A stretch of 63,597 nucleotides of DNA from CAZWRV01 sp964636325. GTDB taxonomy: Bacteria; Verrucomicrobiota; Lentisphaeria; Victivallales; GWF2-50-93. The DNA is taken from assembly GCA_964636325.1 (NCBI GenBank), contig CAZWRV010000031.1, positions 1 through 63,597 of the forward strand. The letters run 5' to 3'. Positions within the stretch are counted from its first letter, which is position 1. Each line of letters starts with the position of its first letter. Below, one piece after another: positions 50,737 to 59,233 of this stretch. A program made the translations under genes and the position numbers. The notes beneath the pieces are model-generated. The model saw nothing but the letters and a program-made list of their open reading frames with translations. It was not told the DNA's origin and did not search any database.

Positions 50737-53700
50737 TTAATCCCCCTCCACAATCTTTATCTCTTCATCAGTCAAGCCGTAGAGTTCGTAAACCAAGCGG
50801 TCAATTTCCTTGTCGGTGGCCTCTATCTGCCATTGAAGCATCGTCTTCATGTCCGGAATAGTCGCCTCTGAAAGTCTTTTGTGGAGGTCGAGCATTTTAG
50901 TGACAAGGGGAGTTATTCTGTCCTGAGTGGGTTTTGGTGGGATGGGGATTTGCTCTATATAAATTTTCTGCTGTAATAATCTTCCGTCCTTATCTGCATC
51001 ACCTAAGACGGAGCATAATCTTTTCAAGAAAAACCAGACAGAATTAGAATTGAGAACGCCAAGAATATAAAGGTCTTTTACCGGAGAAAAAAAGCATGTC
51101 TTGTTGAGATAAAACCCTTTACCGTCATAAGTAAAACGACTTTCCTTGGCAATCTCAGGCCATATGATTTTAGGTTTTTGAAAATCATCGTAATATTCAC
51201 ATGCCCGTAGCTCCCACCAATAATCACCTTGATCAGTTCGAACTTTGGCTTTTTCTTCAAATTGTAACAGATGATTGAAAATTGCCGGATACTTTCTTGA
51301 AACAAAATCTTGTGGATTATCTGTTTTTTTATTTAATTCAGTCCAACCTTTTTCAAACAGAATCAAATATCTATCTTTAAAATTAATGCGATATTTCCGG
51401 ACATCATCGCCAATAACAAAGGGCTTTATTATCTCTGCGGACTTCGCATCTTCTTTAATCAGCCTCTTGCGGGTTTCAGCATCAATTACAAAAGCTTCGT
51501 TAAGGCCAGTAAGGACACCTCGATAGATTTTCCCTTTGACATATTCGCCAAGGGGAATTCCAACTTTTTTCATCTTATCAAAAATATTGATTTCTCCAAC
51601 GCTTGCAAGCGTCCAATTATCTCCGGTCAAAGAACGGCTGTCAAGCTCATAGCTGATGGTTTTAACTTCTTCCGGCAGGGAACTGAAATTCAATCTTTTT
51701 ATAGGCGCGTATGTGAATTTCTGATTTTTCCTCTTGTTGTTTTGTGTCAGAAATATTGCCGGGAATGTGGCGGCATTTTCAAAAACTGGAAGCTCTCCAA
51801 AATCAATTATCTGTCTTATCGTTGAATTCTCGGAAAGGAAATTCCTCAAGGCATTTCCATATTTTGCCCTCATGAACTTATTGGAACAAATCATGCCGAA
51901 ATACCCGTCACGTTTTAGAACCTGATGAGCCTTTTCAAAGAAATAAACATACAAATCGGCAGTTCCGGCGAAGGTCTTGTAATGGGATTGGGCATAGGTT
52001 TTAAATTCTTCTCCAAGCGTCTCCTGCCGGACATACGGCGGATTGCCTATGACACAATCAAATCCTGATTCTTCCTTTGCGGTCGTTGCGTCTTTGCGAG
52101 AAAATATTTCCGGGAACTGGCTTTCCCAATCGAAGGCATTTACCCTTATCATCTCCTCTTCGTTGAACATGTCGCCCTGGCGGTTGGCATAATAGTCTGA
52201 TCCTATCAGGGAATTTCCGCATTTAATATTTGAACCAAGGTCAGGCAAAGCCCTTTCCTGAAAAAGCAGGCCCTGGAATATCTCTTCGTTTTCGCCTTCG
52301 AGAACCTTTAATAGCAATGAAAGCTTTGTCACTTCGACCGCTTGTGAATCAATATCCACTCCGTAGATATGCTCAAGGAGGATTCTTTTCCGCTCATTAA
52401 TTGTCAACTTCCATTCGCCATTCCTGCCCTTGCGGATTCTCGGAATTTTCCCTTTTGCGTATTTTTCAGGCTCGTTTTCTGTATATTTCTTCAAATACCA
52501 ATCCAACAATTTCTGATAGGCGACTATGAGGAATGAGCCGGAACCACAGGAAATGTCAGCAACTCTTAGTGGAATCTTGCTATCAACTTTACGGCCTTCC
52601 AATAGCTTGCACACGGTATTTTCTACGATGTAATCCACAATATAGGTGGGAGTATAATAAACCCCTCCAGCCTTCCGGACTTCCGGTTTTTCTTCGACCT
52701 TGGCCTGGTGTCCCGCAGTCAACCTTATAACTTTTCCAAGGAAGCGCTCATATACTTGTCCCAAGATATCTGCCGGCAGGACTGAAAACTCGAAAGGACA
52801 TTCCGGGTAATAGAGACCGCCGATGATTTCTTTCAGGAACTTGTCGTCAATGCTGATTCTCTGGGTGAGATAGTCCGGCTCTTCAGAAATCCCTTTTTCG
52901 GCCTGAAAATGGAAGAGTCCCGAATTATATCTGGCGTCGGCAGTCCTGAAATACTCTAAAAGCCTTTTATAAACGTTATCTCCATTGACGAAGGAGGCCA
53001 GCTTTCCATACATTTCAATGCCTCTGTCCTCACAGATTCTCAAGAATATTATCCTGTCAATGGTCTTCTGGACGGCGAAGTTCAGTTCCCTTGTCGTTAG
53101 TACCGAATTTCTAAGGGCGATATTTTTGGCAAGGATTTCCCGCCATCTCTCTATTTCTTCAAGGAATGAATCATCAACGCTTGCAGTTCCTTTTTTGCCT
53201 TTTACGCCCTCGGCGAATTTGTCGAAAGACCCCTTGAGGATGGATTCTCTGGCGAAGATGGAGGCGATTTCATCCCATTTCTTTTCATAGTCCCGATATG
53301 AGAGATACATGATTCTTGCGGTTGCGGCAGTATCCTTCTTGTCCGGCTTGATCCGGCAGTCATAGACGGCAAATTCGTCGAAGTCGGTAAGGATGCTCAA
53401 TGGGAGCTTAGAAGACCACGCATAGCGTCTCAACTGGTAAGCGGGACTTACGGCATCTTTGATGCTGACGGATGGTTTCTTGGCCTCAGCGAAGAACTTT
53501 CTTGCTCCGCCAATCCTGAAACAATAGTCCGGAGCTTCGGTTGCAGAGCCGATTTTGATGGAATCTTCGAAAATAACGTCCTTGTAAGCCTCTGCATAAC
53601 CCTGTTTGTTATACATATCCCAGCCGAGTTCACAGAAAAACGGGTCTATGAATTCAGCCCTTAATCTGGCCTCTTTGTAGTCGGGGGAAAGGTAGGACTC

Positions 53701-53760
53701 CCGGTTCTGGTCAAACCGTTCTACAAGCTTCAAGATTTCCTGCGGTGCCGGCATATTCAA
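50737..53760 (-). CDS. One-polypeptide restriction-modification enzyme (type IIG-like)
   Basis: A 1007-residue protein combining nuclease and DNA methyltransferase. The N-terminal PD-(D/E)xK-like site is Pro77-Asp78 in APDYCFRIGG with EAK at 92-94. Methyltransferase motif I is ADISCGSGSFLI (401-412) and motif IV is NPPY (573-576), typical of adenine-N6 methylases of the Eco57I group. The C-terminus has the TaqI-like specificity domain (KIIWPEIAKESRF, LLQQKIYIEQIPIP). It should cut unmodified DNA and modify its own target in one chain; the target is unknown. The gene is AT-rich compared with the rest of the window, a sign of transfer. Confidence 0.9.
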   Translation of the reverse strand: MNMPAPQEILKLVERFDQNRESYLSPDYKEARLRAEFIDPFFCELGWDMYNKQGYAEAYKDVIFEDSIKIGSATEAPDYCFRIGGARKFFAEAKKPSVSIKDAVSPAYQLRRYAWSSKLPLSILTDFDEFAVYDCRIKPDKKDTAATARIMYLSYRDYEKKWDEIASIFARESILKGSFDKFAEGVKGKKGTASVDDSFLEEIERWREILAKNIALRNSVLTTRELNFAVQKTIDRIIFLRICEDRGIEMYGKLASFVNGDNVYKRLLEYFRTADARYNSGLFHFQAEKGISEEPDYLTQRISIDDKFLKEIIGGLYYPECPFEFSVLPADILGQVYERFLGKVIRLTAGHQAKVEEKPEVRKAGGVYYTPTYIVDYIVENTVCKLLEGRKVDSKIPLRVADISCGSGSFLIVAYQKLLDWYLKKYTENEPEKYAKGKIPRIRKGRNGEWKLTINERKRILLEHIYGVDIDSQAVEVTKLSLLLKVLEGENEEIFQGLLFQERALPDLGSNIKCGNSLIGSDYYANRQGDMFNEEEMIRVNAFDWESQFPEIFSRKDATTAKEESGFDCVIGNPPYVRQETLGEEFKTYAQSHYKTFAGTADLYVYFFEKAHQVLKRDGYFGMICSNKFMRAKYGNALRNFLSENSTIRQIIDFGELPVFENAATFPAIFLTQNNKRKNQKFTYAPIKRLNFSSLPEEVKTISYELDSRSLTGDNWTLASVGEINIFDKMKKVGIPLGEYVKGKIYRGVLTGLNEAFVIDAETRKRLIKEDAKSAEIIKPFVIGDDVRKYRINFKDRYLILFEKGWTELNKKTDNPQDFVSRKYPAIFNHLLQFEEKAKVRTDQGDYWWELRACEYYDDFQKPKIIWPEIAKESRFTYDGKGFYLNKTCFFSPVKDLYILGVLNSNSVWFFLKRLCSVLGDADKDGRLLQQKIYIEQIPIPPKPTQDRITPLVTKMLDLHKRLSEATIPDMKTMLQWQIEATDKEIDRLVYELYGLTDEEIKIVEGD

Positions 53761-53989
53761 AATCCATTTATGGAATATAACTCATGCTCGTTTCCTAGCA
53801 ACCATTTATCCCTAAAAAACGAACTGCAAGGCGGTTTTTGCCACCAACCCATCCCCTTCCATCCACTGACTTTAAATAGCCACCTCATGCTATATATATT
53901 TACTTTTGGATAGGAAAAGACTGGTCTTGACTTATCCGTCCACCGATTTAATTCACTTATAATTCAACCCCAACAAGAGGAGTCTCACC

Positions 53990-54209
53990 ATGAACTCAAA
54001 AGCACCCTTGCGCCGTAAAAATTCAAAAAAAACTGAAATATCCGTCCAGTCCGGAAGGGATTATAGCCCATCTCAAGAAATACCTTCGGCAAAGGAAAGC
54101 CCAAATCTACCGGATGCTTGAAACCGATAAGGCAATAGACGCTGACCCTTACGACGATATAGCCAGACTTCGCGAAGTTGAAAAAATTGAAAAACTCCTG
54201 AAAAAATAG
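53990..54209 (+). pseudogene. Small frameshifted gene in the mobile island
   Basis: An ATG at 53990 with AAGAGGAG upstream opens a 43-codon frame that ends in TGA at 54121. The +1 frame continues with HLKKYLRQRKAQIYRML, DPYDDIARLREVEKIEKLLKK-type helical sequence (21 residues; read as DPYDDIARLREV then EKIEKLLKK) to TAG at 54209. A run of eight A bases at the crossover suggests slippage, programmed frameshifting or decay. Family unknown. Confidence 0.5.
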
Positions 54210-54210
54210 C

Positions 54211-54387
54211 TTACCCCTTCCCCTCCCTCACCAGCCCAGCATACTTCTTCCGAAACTCCTTGATGCCTTCTTCCAGCAAATAAGCGACCAGTTTTTTGAC
54301 CTTCATTCCGGAAGCTTTTGCCAATTCTGAAACCTTCAAGTGCAACTCCTTGTCAACTTCGACAGTAGTAATCTTGATCTTTTCCAT
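54211..54387 (-). CDS. Small ribbon-helix-helix-like protein
   Basis: A 58-residue protein: ITTVEVDKELHLKVSELAK, then KVKKLVAYLLEEGIKEF and a basic tail. The beta-strand followed by two helices resembles CopG/Arc ribbon-helix-helix DNA-binding proteins that control plasmid and island genes. A TCAGGAGGT ribosome site precedes the ATG and overlaps the stop region of the upstream 57-residue gene, so the two form an operon. It may repress its own promoter or the divergent recombinase promoter (inference). Confidence 0.7.
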   Translation of the reverse strand: MEKIKITTVEVDKELHLKVSELAKASGMKVKKLVAYLLEEGIKEFRKKYAGLVREGKG

Positions 54388-54389
54388 AA

Positions 54390-54563
54390 TTATTTGACCT
54401 CCTGACTTGAAATTCCCTGTTCCTCTGTAGCCCCTTCAATCTCTTCCTTCTTCATCAACCTCATAGACCTGTAAAGCTCATCACAGAAAGCCTTGTCAAA
54501 GTCATTCATTTCAGTGTTCTGCTTTGTCCAGTCTATCCCACAATTCACTTCAATATTTTCCAT
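54390..54563 (-). CDS. Small acidic protein of the island
   Basis: A 57-residue protein of unknown family (MENIEVNCGIDWTKQN..., rich in Glu, Asp and Lys). AAGGAGGA lies upstream of ATG 54563; a longer in-frame start is not supported. It is the first gene of a two-gene unit with the ribbon-helix-helix protein and is divergent from the recombinase. A regulatory or antitoxin-like role is possible but nothing shows it. Confidence 0.6.
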   Translation of the reverse strand: MENIEVNCGIDWTKQNTEMNDFDKAFCDELYRSMRLMKKEEIEGATEEQGISSQEVK

Positions 54564-54673
54564 TGGATGTCCTCCTTTTCTTATTTGTTCTCCTCTGGTA
54601 GGTATGATATCTCTATATAAAAATATGAACAAATATATAATTATTAACTACTTACATAAGGACAGAAAGCATC

Positions 54674-56188
54674 ATGAAAGAAACAGAATCAAAAGTTAAA
54701 AAGACCAGGTATTTAATCTACGCAAGAATTTCTGATATGGGAGGCAGAACCGCAGAAGAAACTTCGATCCCCATGCAGATTGAACAATGCAAAGCGTATG
54801 TCGAGAACATCGGCGGAGAAGTTGTCAAAACATATCAGGATGAAGGATGGTCAGGAGGAAATTTAAAGCGACCTGGAATGCAAAAAATCCTTGAATCCCT
54901 TGACAATGGCTCCGATGAATGGGACTGCCTTATAGTCTTCAAAATGGACAGGCTTTCCCGCTCTCTGATGGATTCCTTCAACCTTTTTGAAAAGTTATAC
55001 AGGAAAAACAAGTCGGTAGCGTCAGTCTCTGAAAGAATTGACTACAGCAACCCGATGGGGAAAGCAATGATGTATATGATTTGCATCTTCGCCGAAATGT
55101 ATCGGGAGCAAGTCAAGCTGCATGTTCAGGACAAGATGATGTTCATGGTCAAGCAGGAAGGAGCTTATCTTGCTGGAAAACCCCCATTTGGTTACAGGAA
55201 GGTTCCGACCAAGGAAAATGAAAAGAAAAATCATAATCTCATTGTGGAGCCAAGGGAAGCTGAAATCGTTAAGGATATCTTCACCAGATATTCCAAGGGT
55301 GAATCCATAGATAAAATAATCCTGCTATATCCCGAACTGAAATATACGACCATTGCCAACTGCATTCTCAGGAACAAGGTTTATATCGGCATGCTCAACT
55401 GAAGGAAAGAAATATATCAGGGCAAGCATGAGCCGATAATTCCTGTTGATTTGTTTAATGCAGTACAGGAGAGGTTGCCGAAAAAGCATAAAAATACAAG
55501 ACCCAATGCATGCAAGTATCCATACCTTTTAACAGGTGTCATTTATTGCCATTGCGGAAGAGCTTTGACCCCTTATGGAAGCTATGGAAGAAGTGGGAAG
55601 TATTTGTATTACAAGTGCACCGACAAGAAATGTGCCTCTGAGGTATCTGCATCCTTTATAGAACATGCTGTGAAGGAGATATTGATTTCAGCCCCGATGA
55701 AAAAGACTGAGATTCGGTATCTGATTCAGAAGGCCAATGAGGACAGGCAGAAAATCATAGACAGCAACTTGCCTGAACTTAGGAACATCGAACAGGCACT
55801 TTTAAAGGCCAGAAAGGAGAAAAATAATCTGGGAAATGCCATATTGAATGGCTTGGTGGATCAAAGCAACAAGGACGATTTCAACCAGAAATTTTCCGAT
55901 TTGAAAAAGGAGATAGGCAGATTGGAGGCAAGAAATGCAGAATTGGCAGAAATGCTCAAGCTTTATGATGGTGAGGCAAAGTATGAGGAAGTGTTCAAAA
56001 GTTTGAAGACATTCTCGGATTTGGTCAGGAAAACGACCAGGCCGGAAGTCATGCAGAGCTTTGTCAAAAGTAGGGTGGCAAGAATCGACATGTCGCCCGA
56101 CAGGAAGCAGTTCAGCCTCAAACTCAGGGCATTCGACAGTTTATATCCAGATAGAGTATGGTGGGCACTACTGGACTCGAACCAGTGA
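54674..56188 (+). pseudogene. Large serine recombinase interrupted by one TGA codon
   Basis: The N-terminal resolvase domain is intact: YLIYARISDMGG with the catalytic Ser, and FKMDRLSRSLMDSF. It ends at TGA 55400-55402 after NKVYIGMLN. The same frame resumes without any shift: RKEIYQGKHEPIIPVDLF, a zinc-ribbon (YCHCGRALTPYG, KCTDKKCASE) and a coiled coil. Family members usually have Trp where the TGA sits (YIGxLxW), so TGG to TGA is the simplest explanation. The last residues, WWALLDSNQ, are encoded by the 3' end of the tRNA-Val gene, consistent with integration there. Without the stop the protein would be 504 residues, normal for large serine integrases. Confidence 0.85.
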
Positions 56189-56235
56189 CCTCTACAATGT
56201 GAATGTAGCGTTCTAGCCAGCTGAACTAAGTGCCC
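56162..56235 (-). tRNA. tRNA-Val (CAC anticodon)
   Basis: On the minus strand the 74-base cloverleaf is complete. The acceptor stem is GGGCACT/AGTGCCC, the D stem GTTC/GAAC, the anticodon stem CTACA/TGTAG with loop TTCACAT (anticodon CAC), and the T stem ACTGG/CCAGT with loop TTCGAGT. The discriminator base is A and CCA follows in the DNA (56159-56161). Its 3' end points toward the serine recombinase, whose reading frame overlaps it by about 27 bases. This is the usual geometry of an island integrated at a tRNA 3' end. Confidence 0.93.
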
Positions 56236-56675
56236 TTTTGCTATTTAGTGTCTGATAATCAATCAGTATCGGTCTTTGCCATCCATTGGAAAACTGACTG
56301 ATATCCTTTCCGGCATTTACGCGTAAAGTATCACAATTAGGCCATCAGGTCAAGCCCGCGCATGCTTGAAGTTCCTCGTATCGTAAATATTCAGTGAACT
56401 ACGCCCATTCACTGAATATTTATACTCCTTTCGGCTGAAAAATTTATATTTTGATTGCGGAGATTTCGGGAATTGCTCCGTATTCTGAGAGGCCGCCGAT
56501 ACCGAGGTATCGAAGGCTTTCGAAGGGTTCGGAGCAAAACCGAAAGACCGCAACCGCATCGCGGCGAGCATGCGTGAGCCGTATTTTTCCGTTCCTTCCT
56601 CGGACGACATTCATGCCGCCGCTCGGCCGGAACAAAAAATCCAATCCCAAATCTTGCCCGTCAATATGTAATTTT
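56236..56675. other. Gene-free stretch with a palindrome and a transposon-like element
   Basis: The first 140 bases downstream of tRNA-Val hold nothing recognised. The rest is the CTACGCCC palindrome (56384-56422) and most of the inverted-repeat element (56421-56693). Confidence 0.6.
56384..56422. repeat. CTACGCCC-loop palindrome, copy 3
   Basis: Perfect 15-bp arms TAAATATTCAGTGAA and TTCACTGAATATTTA with loop CTACGCCCA. It abuts and slightly overlaps the inverted-repeat element that starts at 56421. Confidence 0.85.
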
Positions 56676-56693
56676 TCAATCTAAATGAGTATA
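56421..56693. mobile_element. Terminal-inverted-repeat element, 273-bp copy
   Basis: The left end reads TATACTCCTTTCGGCTGAAA, and the right end in reverse reads TATACTCATTTAGATTGAAA. The interior (CGATACCGAGGTATCG and CGAAAGACCGCAACCG) has no open frame for a transposase. The TA at each tip fits the TA target of IS630/mariner elements. It is most simply a non-autonomous miniature element; it is the longest copy seen and unites the left halves (59000) and right halves (12697, 28073) of the others. Confidence 0.75.
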
Positions 56694-56915
56694 ATTCCGC
56701 CGCGTCGCTTCCGTCTTTTTCAGCGAGCTCGCCTGCGGCAGGATGCACGCCTGCAGCGACGGGCAGGAGCGGCAGATGCCGTCCGACGAGCAGACATTTG
56801 GATCCCGGCCCCCTCGCCCCTTAGTCCTCCAGACGCCGACAGCGCCCAGAGCCAGCAGCGCCGCCACGCGCAGTGCACCTTTAATGAAGTCGATTCTCCG
56901 TACTCCTTTTTCCAT
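56676..56915 (-). CDS. Small Cys-rich protein with Tat-like signal
   Basis: A 79-residue protein. The N-terminus RRIDFIKGALRVAALLALG resembles a twin-arginine signal. The outer part holds CSSDGICRSCPSLQACILPQA-like Cys spacing: four Cys with 5, 2 and 5 residues between them, suited to a metal or Fe-S cluster. The last residues (NYTHLD) and the stop are encoded by the end of the 273-bp repeat element, so the original C-terminus may be altered. It lies 49 bases after the beta-propeller gene on the same strand and may be its partner. Confidence 0.6.
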   Translation of the reverse strand: MEKGVRRIDFIKGALRVAALLALGAVGVWRTKGRGGRDPNVCSSDGICRSCPSLQACILPQASSLKKTEATRRNYTHLD

Positions 56916-56964
56916 AGCCTTTTATCTTACGATGTTTATGTAACGAATAACCAATAACGATTAA

Positions 56965-58407
56965 CTATTCTGCCATTTCCACGCAGAGCATTTCCTTGGT
57001 ATCCCGGAAGATAAGCCTGTTTCCTGAAACTGCAACCGGCCCCCATGCGTCAGGGCCCTTCAAAATCTTCGCCTGTGCGAGGATCGAGCATTTGTCCGGT
57101 GACGCCTCGAATACCGCGAGGACGCCGACGTCCTTGAGGGCGAATATCTTCCCGTCCGCCATGACGTAGGGGCCGAGGCCGAACCTTTCGGCCTTGCCGC
57201 TCGACCAGATTATTTTCGTGGTGTCGTCCCTATGGCAGCATACGAGCTGCGAGCTGAGCTGTCCGGCGTCCTTCGCCATGACCCCGTATACGTGTTCGCC
57301 GAGGAGTATGGGGGTATGCATTTCCGACGCAAGGCCTTCCGACGGCAGATAGCTGCGGACGGTCTCGGCGGAGAACGCCCCGCCCTCGAAATTTATCTTG
57401 AATACGCTCGCGCCGGCGCCGTAGCCAGCGCTTGCCAGGATGCGGCTGTCGCCGAGGTGGAGCGGGGAAGGCGCGACGACCTTGTGGTTGAAGGCGGGAT
57501 ATTCCCATAGGACTTTCCCGGCGTCCTCCTTCTCGGCCGAGATACCGCAGATCCCGCCGATGGCGCAGTATACAAACATTTTTCTTCCGTGCAGCGTCAT
57601 GGGGACTACGGAGGAATGCGACATCTTCCAGCCGCGAGTGTTCGGCGCGGTCCAGACGGGTTCGCCGGTGGCGCAGTCCAGCCCGGCCATGAGCACGTCC
57701 TTCCCCGCCGGGGCGACCACGGCGACGCCGTCGACTATCAGAGGGCACTGGCCGGCATACCATTCCGGCACCGTTGCGCCGTATGTTTTCACCATGTCAA
57801 GCCCCCACAGCAGCCGGCCGTCGCCGGCATCCACGCACATCACATGGCAGAGGGGCCCTATCGTCACGACATGCTTTTCGGTGACCGCGGGGATGGTGCG
57901 CGACATTCCGTGGTTCCTGCGCACGTTCGTCACATACCATCTGCGCCAGAGCTCCCTGCCGTCCGCAAGGTTGAAGCATCGGAGGGCGTCGGCCTTCTTG
58001 TCCTCGATATAATCTATTACATAAGCCCTTCCATTGCAGATTGATGCGGCGGCATATCCCTCTCCGAGCCCGGCTGACCACGCGATCCTGGGCCCAGTTC
58101 CACCCCATGAGACGCCGAGCCGGGCCGGCGACTTGGAAATATTGTCGTGGTCGGCACCCCTGAAGCACGGCCAGGCGGGCTCGTCCCCGCCGGCCGGAGC
58201 GTCAGCGAACTTTTCAAAGAACTCGCCGATCTTCACATCCGGGGTGGAACTGCGGGCCGTCGCAGAAGCGCCGGCAGGAAGGTCCATGCCCGGAACGCTC
58301 CTTTTGAATCCGGCCGCCGGCCTAGCCCCGACCCAGAGCAGGAAAAGCGCCGCGAAGGCAGCGAACACCGCCGACGCCGCAAGGAATGCGATTATTCTGC
58401 CGCGCAT
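56965..58407 (-). CDS. PQQ-type beta-propeller repeat protein
   Basis: A 480-residue protein with an N-terminal signal/anchor helix (about 5-27) followed by about seven beta-propeller blades. Typical phrases are AWPCFRGADHDNISK (opening of the PQQ-like family), DGRELWRRWYVTN, GRLLWGLD, CATGEPVWTAPN and GKVLWEYPAF. Such outer-face propellers either bind PQQ as quinoprotein dehydrogenases or are structural. The calcium/PQQ residues of dehydrogenases are not evident, so an assembly or binding role is likelier. ATG 58407 is preferred over a TTG in the palindrome upstream. Confidence 0.83.
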   Translation of the reverse strand: MRGRIIAFLAASAVFAAFAALFLLWVGARPAAGFKRSVPGMDLPAGASATARSSTPDVKIGEFFEKFADAPAGGDEPAWPCFRGADHDNISKSPARLGVSWGGTGPRIAWSAGLGEGYAAASICNGRAYVIDYIEDKKADALRCFNLADGRELWRRWYVTNVRRNHGMSRTIPAVTEKHVVTIGPLCHVMCVDAGDGRLLWGLDMVKTYGATVPEWYAGQCPLIVDGVAVVAPAGKDVLMAGLDCATGEPVWTAPNTRGWKMSHSSVVPMTLHGRKMFVYCAIGGICGISAEKEDAGKVLWEYPAFNHKVVAPSPLHLGDSRILASAGYGAGASVFKINFEGGAFSAETVRSYLPSEGLASEMHTPILLGEHVYGVMAKDAGQLSSQLVCCHRDDTTKIIWSSGKAERFGLGPYVMADGKIFALKDVGVLAVFEASPDKCSILAQAKILKGPDAWGPVAVSGNRLIFRDTKEMLCVEMAE

Positions 58408-58435
58408 AAGCACCTTTGACAGCACATCTTGTGGC

Positions 58436-58473
58436 AAATATTCAGTGAAAGGGCGTAGTTCACTGAATATTTA
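58436..58473. repeat. CTACGCCC-loop palindrome, copy 4 (inverted)
   Basis: Arms AAATATTCAGTGAA and TTCACTGAATATTT with loop AGGGCGTAG, the complement of the loop in copy 3. It lies in the upstream region of the beta-propeller gene. Confidence 0.85.
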
Positions 58474-58545
58474 CCAGTGATCGGGGCAAAACAGAAAATC
58501 CGGAATCTTTTCCGGGCGTGGATGAAACCAGAGGAGGACTTTGCT

Positions 58546-58965
58546 TTATTTCCCCTCGCTGTCCGGTTTCTTCTTAACCCTTTTGCCGGTCCTCAGCTCC
58601 TTGGTTCCGTAGATTGTGGTGACAGGATCCTTGGAGACGTTCCCGCCCTGGGGATCCCTGCGTCCGCTGTCCCGGAGGCCGGGATCACGCATGCCCGGAT
58701 CCTTCATGCCGGTGTCCTTTTCCTCCCCTGAATTTTTCTTGTCTGGATACTCCTTGCCCTGGTCTTCGTCCGCCTGCCCGCTTTCCTTTTCTTTGTCAGG
58801 CAGAGCGGATTCTGGCTCTACTCCGTCGACTTTAAGCTCCTTGTCCGGTTTCTTGCCGGAGTCATCGCCGGGCTTGTCCTCGGCGGCATGGATGGCGATG
58901 GAGAAGATCAACGCCGCGGCGCAGAGAACCTCCGGGATTTGAATGAGTCCAAGCCTGATTGTCAT
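58546..58965 (-). CDS. Secreted charged low-complexity protein
   Basis: A 139-residue protein with a signal peptide (about 1-28, ending HAAE) and a disordered remainder rich in Asp, Lys, Glu, Gly and Pro. Around residues 85-105 there is a five-residue degenerate repeat: GMKDP, GMRDP, GLRDS, GRRDP. GGGAGG precedes the ATG. No family is recognised. It lies between the beta-propeller gene and htpX; its promoter region contains the half element at 59000. Confidence 0.65.
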   Translation of the reverse strand: MTIRLGLIQIPEVLCAAALIFSIAIHAAEDKPGDDSGKKPDKELKVDGVEPESALPDKEKESGQADEDQGKEYPDKKNSGEEKDTGMKDPGMRDPGLRDSGRRDPQGGNVSKDPVTTIYGTKELRTGKRVKKKPDSEGK

Positions 58966-58999
58966 CGTCGCCTCCCTTCCTGCAATAGCGACCGCCAGT

Positions 59000-59140
59000 T
59001 ATACTCCTTCATGCTGAAAAATTTACATTTTGATTGCGGAGATTTTGATTTGCTTAGCATTCTGGGAGACCGCCGATACCGAGGTATCGAAGGTTCTCGA
59101 AGGATGCGGAGCAAAACCAAAAGACCGCAACCGCCATGCG
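59000..59140. repeat. Terminal-inverted-repeat element, half copy upstream of the low-complexity gene
   Basis: Starts TATACTCCTTCATGCTGAAA and follows the left half of the 273-bp copy through CGATACCGAGGTATCG and AAAGACCGCAACCG. The right end is absent. It is the complement, in content, of the half copy at 12697. Confidence 0.7.
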
Positions 59141-59233
59141 TCGAGTTCAGATTTTTGGCGCCCCCGCAGCGCCACTTGTCAATCTTCGATCCACTGCACG
59201 GAGCTTTCAAACACTGCGGATGAAAATCTGAAA

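Noticed and set aside
55400..55402. TGA read as Trp (alternative genetic code)
   Set aside because: Many intact genes in the window, such as coaE, rho and purM's neighbours, end in TGA, so TGA is a stop in this organism.
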